Position numbers and translations under genes: made by a program. The notes beneath the pieces were generated by a model. The model searched no databases. It saw only the letters and a program-made list of their open reading frames with translations, and had not been told where the DNA came from. Below, one piece after another: positions 61,326 through 64,000 of a DNA stretch of 64,000 nt. The number at the start of each line of letters is the position of its first letter. Position 1 is the stretch's first letter. The stretch comes from Macrococcus sp. 19Msa1099. GTDB lineage: Bacteria; Bacillota; Bacilli; Staphylococcales; Staphylococcaceae. The stretch covers positions 868,001 through 932,000 of the forward strand of contig CP079955.1 of the NCBI GenBank assembly GCA_019357535.2. Direction: 5' to 3'.

Positions 61326-63566
61326 ATGGCTATTAAGAAGAAAACACGTAAGAAAAAACGTAATACAAAGAAGAAGGATAATATACCCTATCGTTATTTG
61401 ATTGCTCTTTTGATTATTGGACTTATCTTTGCCGCCATATTTCAATTTGGAATCATTGGCGTAGGCATTGACAGTCTATTTACATACTTTACGGGTAGTG
61501 CACGGTTTTATGCGTACATACTGATTCTTTTAGTGACGATATACTACACCGTCAATCAAAAGATGATACCACTGAATCGTCGCGTTAATGGCTGGTTATT
61601 GATGCTTGTAGCGCTACCTTCATTTTTACAGGTTATAGAGCATATGTTAAATGGTAAGCCCATCGTGCCGTTATTTAATTCAATTTATGAGCTTCAATCT
61701 CATTCAGGTATTCATTTTTTTGGTGGCGGTATCATAGGTTATCTGTATGATATGGTGTTCAGTACATTAATCAGTACATTTGGCTCACTTTTATTATCGC
61801 TACTGATGATAACCATCAGTACATTGCTGATTCTTGGAAGATCTATTCGTCTTGCTGCCGAAAAAACATTCCTGTGGCTCATGAAATATCTACGCCTGTT
61901 AATGGCTAAAGTTACAGACTATGCAAAAAAGGACAGGAACACACAACAAAATGAGGTCATCGATGTGTCTGACCTCCCTGTGCTTACTCAAGATGCTGAG
62001 GATATCCCAATTTATGACAGTGTAGAGCAATTTGATAACAATGAAGATCTTGTGGAAGCTGAAGCGTTTATAAGTACAAGTAAAGATGTACCATCTAAGA
62101 TGGGTAATATGGATCTTGAAACAGTGGAACATACAAGTGCAACAACAGAAGATGAGAATCCGAATTATAAGCTCCCACCGATTACTTTATTACATCCTGC
62201 TGCTGAAAAAGCAAAGAACAATATGCAGAACGTAAAAAAACGTGGACAACTTTTAGAAACGACTTTAAAGAATTTTGGGGTCAATGCAAAGGTGAGTCAA
62301 ATTAGGATTGGACCAGCTGTTACCCAATATGAAGTACAGCCTGCTATGGGAGTTAAAGTCAGTCGAATCGTCAATTTACATAACGATATCGCGCTCGCAC
62401 TTGCTGCAAAAGATATCCGTATAGAAGCGCCGATACCTGGCAAATCGGCAGTTGGTATAGAAGTCCCGAATCAGTCGGTCTCTATGGTCACCTTACGAGA
62501 AGTGCTGGAAGCATCTCCTGTAAACGATAATAAGCTGAAGGTTGTGCTTGGAAGAGATATCTCAGGAGAAGCGATCACTGCAGAACTTGACAAGATGCCA
62601 CACTTACTTGTGGCTGGTGCAACCGGAAGCGGTAAGTCGGTGTGTATTAATGGTATAATTACAAGTATACTTATGAATGCGAAGCCTCACGAAGTGAAGC
62701 TGATGATGATCGATCCTAAGATGGTCGAATTAAACGTCTATAATGGTATACCGCATCTACTGACGCCAGTGGTCACGAATCCTCAGAAAGCTGCTCAGGC
62801 GCTGCAGAAGATTGTTGGTGAGATGGAACGTCGTTACGATTTATTCAGCCATACTGGTACACGAAATATAAAAGGATATAATGCGTATCTTGAAAGACAG
62901 AATCAGGAGATGAACGAAAAGAATGCGAAGCTTCCATATATAGTAGTCATTGTTGACGAACTAGCTGATTTGATGATGGTGGCAAGTAAAGATGTAGAAG
63001 CAGCCATTATGCGACTAGCACAGATGGCGCGTGCGGCGGGGATTCATCTGATCATCGCTACTCAGCGCCCATCTGTAGATGTAATCACAGGTTTAATTAA
63101 AGCAAATATTCCTTCGCGAATTGCGTTTAGTGTAAGTAGTGCTGTTGATTCAAGGACGATTCTGGACAGTCAAGGTGCAGAGAAACTGCTCGGTAAAGGA
63201 GATATGTTATATTTACCTTATGGGCAATCTAAACCGACGCGTATACAAGGGGCTTTCTTATCTGATGCTGAAGTAGAAGCTATCGTTCAGTTTGTTACAA
63301 GACAGCAGTCTGCAAATTACGTTGAAGAGATGACGCCTACAGACGTAAAAGAAAGCGAAGCTAATTCAGAAGATGAACTTTATCAGGAAGTATATGCATT
63401 TGTAATCGAAAAACAGAAAGCTTCAGCCAGTTTACTGCAGAGACAGTTTAGAATTGGATACAATAGAGCGGCACGTTTAATTGATGAACTGGAAGCAAAC
63501 GGAGTAATTGGTCCCGCTACGGGAAGTAAACCAAGAAATGTTTTAATAGAACAAAATGAAGAATAG
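61326..63566 (+). CDS. spoIIIE: DNA translocase FtsK/SpoIIIE
   Basis: Membrane-anchored motor that moves chromosomal DNA at division and activates Xer recombination. 746 residues: very basic N-terminus ([14 protein letters not shown]), four membrane helices within about 25-180, an acidic linker (about 205-285), the RecA-like motor with Walker A GATGSGKS near 434 and Walker [12 protein letters not shown] near 545, and the C-terminal gamma winged helix ([23 protein letters not shown]). Works with XerC, also in this window. Confidence 0.96.
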   Translation: MAIKKKTRKKKRNTKKKDNIPYRYLIALLIIGLIFAAIFQFGIIGVGIDSLFTYFTGSARFYAYILILLVTIYYTVNQKMIPLNRRVNGWLLMLVALPSFLQVIEHMLNGKPIVPLFNSIYELQSHSGIHFFGGGIIGYLYDMVFSTLISTFGSLLLSLLMITISTLLILGRSIRLAAEKTFLWLMKYLRLLMAKVTDYAKKDRNTQQNEVIDVSDLPVLTQDAEDIPIYDSVEQFDNNEDLVEAEAFISTSKDVPSKMGNMDLETVEHTSATTEDENPNYKLPPITLLHPAAEKAKNNMQNVKKRGQLLETTLKNFGVNAKVSQIRIGPAVTQYEVQPAMGVKVSRIVNLHNDIALALAAKDIRIEAPIPGKSAVGIEVPNQSVSMVTLREVLEASPVNDNKLKVVLGRDISGEAITAELDKMPHLLVAGATGSGKSVCINGIITSILMNAKPHEVKLMMIDPKMVELNVYNGIPHLLTPVVTNPQKAAQALQKIVGEMERRYDLFSHTGTRNIKGYNAYLERQNQEMNEKNAKLPYIVVIVDELADLMMVASKDVEAAIMRLAQMARAAGIHLIIATQRPSVDVITGLIKANIPSRIAFSVSSAVDSRTILDSQGAEKLLGKGDMLYLPYGQSKPTRIQGAFLSDAEVEAIVQFVTRQQSANYVEEMTPTDVKESEANSEDELYQEVYAFVIEKQKASASLLQRQFRIGYNRAARLIDELEANGVIGPATGSKPRNVLIEQNEE

Positions 63567-63577
63567 GAGCGGTAATA

Positions 63578-64000
63578 TTGTCTGTAAATCATGAAGTTGT
63601 CTATACGAAGGACTGGATTCTATCAAAGATATATTCTGGAGATTTCAATAGTCATAAACCGATACCCTCTCAATATGAGATTTCAAGACAGTTAAATATA
63701 TCACGTGATGCTATTGAACTCGCATTTCATGAACTTATAACTGAGCAAATTATAACTGAACACTTTCAGGAAGGTTATTTTGTCAAAGAGAAGCCCCCAT
63801 TCAACTATCCGGTTGATGAACTAAAGAGTATTACTTCTATGATTGAAGAAGCAGGTTACGTAGCCGGCACCCTCATTATCAGCCAAGACATTGAACAACC
63901 GTCGCTAGATGATAAAAGTGTGCTGCGTATAGATGATGATCGAAAAGTGACGGTTATCGAGCGTATTCGTACTGCCGATGAAACCCCGGTTGTTTATTGT
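63578..64000 (+). CDS. GntR/HutC-family regulator, 3' end outside window
   Basis: Not closed by the window edge: 141 codons are visible. TTG start 63578, 7-8 nt after AGGAGCGG and 11 nt after the spoIIIE stop, so probably co-transcribed. N-terminal winged helix (about 7-67; PSQYEISRQLNISRDAIELA, then EGYFVKEK) and the beginning of a UTRA ligand-binding domain (SMIEEAGYVAGTLII, VTVIERIRTADETPVVY). A GntR gene after the SpoIIIE/FtsK gene is also found in staphylococci and B. subtilis. Ligand unknown. Confidence 0.88.
   Translation, partial: MSVNHEVVYTKDWILSKIYSGDFNSHKPIPSQYEISRQLNISRDAIELAFHELITEQIITEHFQEGYFVKEKPPFNYPVDELKSITSMIEEAGYVAGTLIISQDIEQPSLDDKSVLRIDDDRKVTVIERIRTADETPVVYC

Overview
This window is low-GC Firmicute chromosome from the family Staphylococcaceae. 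The gene order (rnc-smc-ftsY-ylxM-ffh, sucCD-dprA-topA-trmFO-xerC-hslVU-codY-rpsB-tsf-pyrH-frr-uppS-cdsA-dxr-rseP-proS-polC, rimP-nusA-ylxR-ylxQ-infB, rbfA-truB-ribF-rpsO-pnp, rnjB-ftsK/spoIIIE-gntR) and protein sequences such as CodY, YlxM and RNase J2 are staphylococcal in type. Several departures from the Staphylococcus aureus arrangement, as I recall it, suggest a relative such as Macrococcus. That genus call is inference. There are no tRNA or rRNA genes, insertion sequences, CRISPR arrays or prophage genes; almost everything is housekeeping.

Layout: 1-9.6 kb holds dsRNA processing, chromosome condensation and the SRP pathway (rnc, smc, ftsY, ylxM, ffh), then a ribosome/tRNA-modification operon (rpsP, khpA, rimM, trmD) and rplS. 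9.6-16.1 kb (minus strand) is an inserted four-gene cell-surface glycosylation operon: a CsbB-like glycosyltransferase, a GtrA-family protein and two tandem YfhO paralogues. 16.3-28.4 kb holds rbgA, rnhB, sucCD (promoter with two cre-like sites), dprA, topA, trmFO and the xerC-hslV-hslU-codY cluster. 28.5-37.9 kb holds rpsB (structured leader RNA), tsf, pyrH, frr, uppS, cdsA, dxr, rseP and proS. 38-46.7 kb holds polC and the nusA-infB operon.

46.8-53 kb (minus strand) is a complete isoleucine/valine operon, ilvD-ilvB-ilvN-ilvC-ilvA, lying between infB and rbfA, which are normally adjacent. It lacks leuABCD. Its roughly 350-bp leader holds a promoter, a 14/15 match to the CodY box, an unlisted 24-codon leader peptide with five consecutive Ile codons, and mutually exclusive antiterminator and terminator hairpins. 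This is a ribosome-mediated attenuator tuned to isoleucine. The regulator CodY is encoded in the same window. I consider this locus the most interesting part.

53-64 kb continues the split operon with its own promoter (rbfA, truB, ribF), then rpsO, pnp, an M16 zinc peptidase, an unrecognised 84-residue protein, RNase J2, an FtsK/SpoIIIE translocase and the start of a GntR-family regulator cut by the window edge. rnc is cut at the left edge. Intrinsic terminators separate most transcription units; two of them are bidirectional at convergent junctions.
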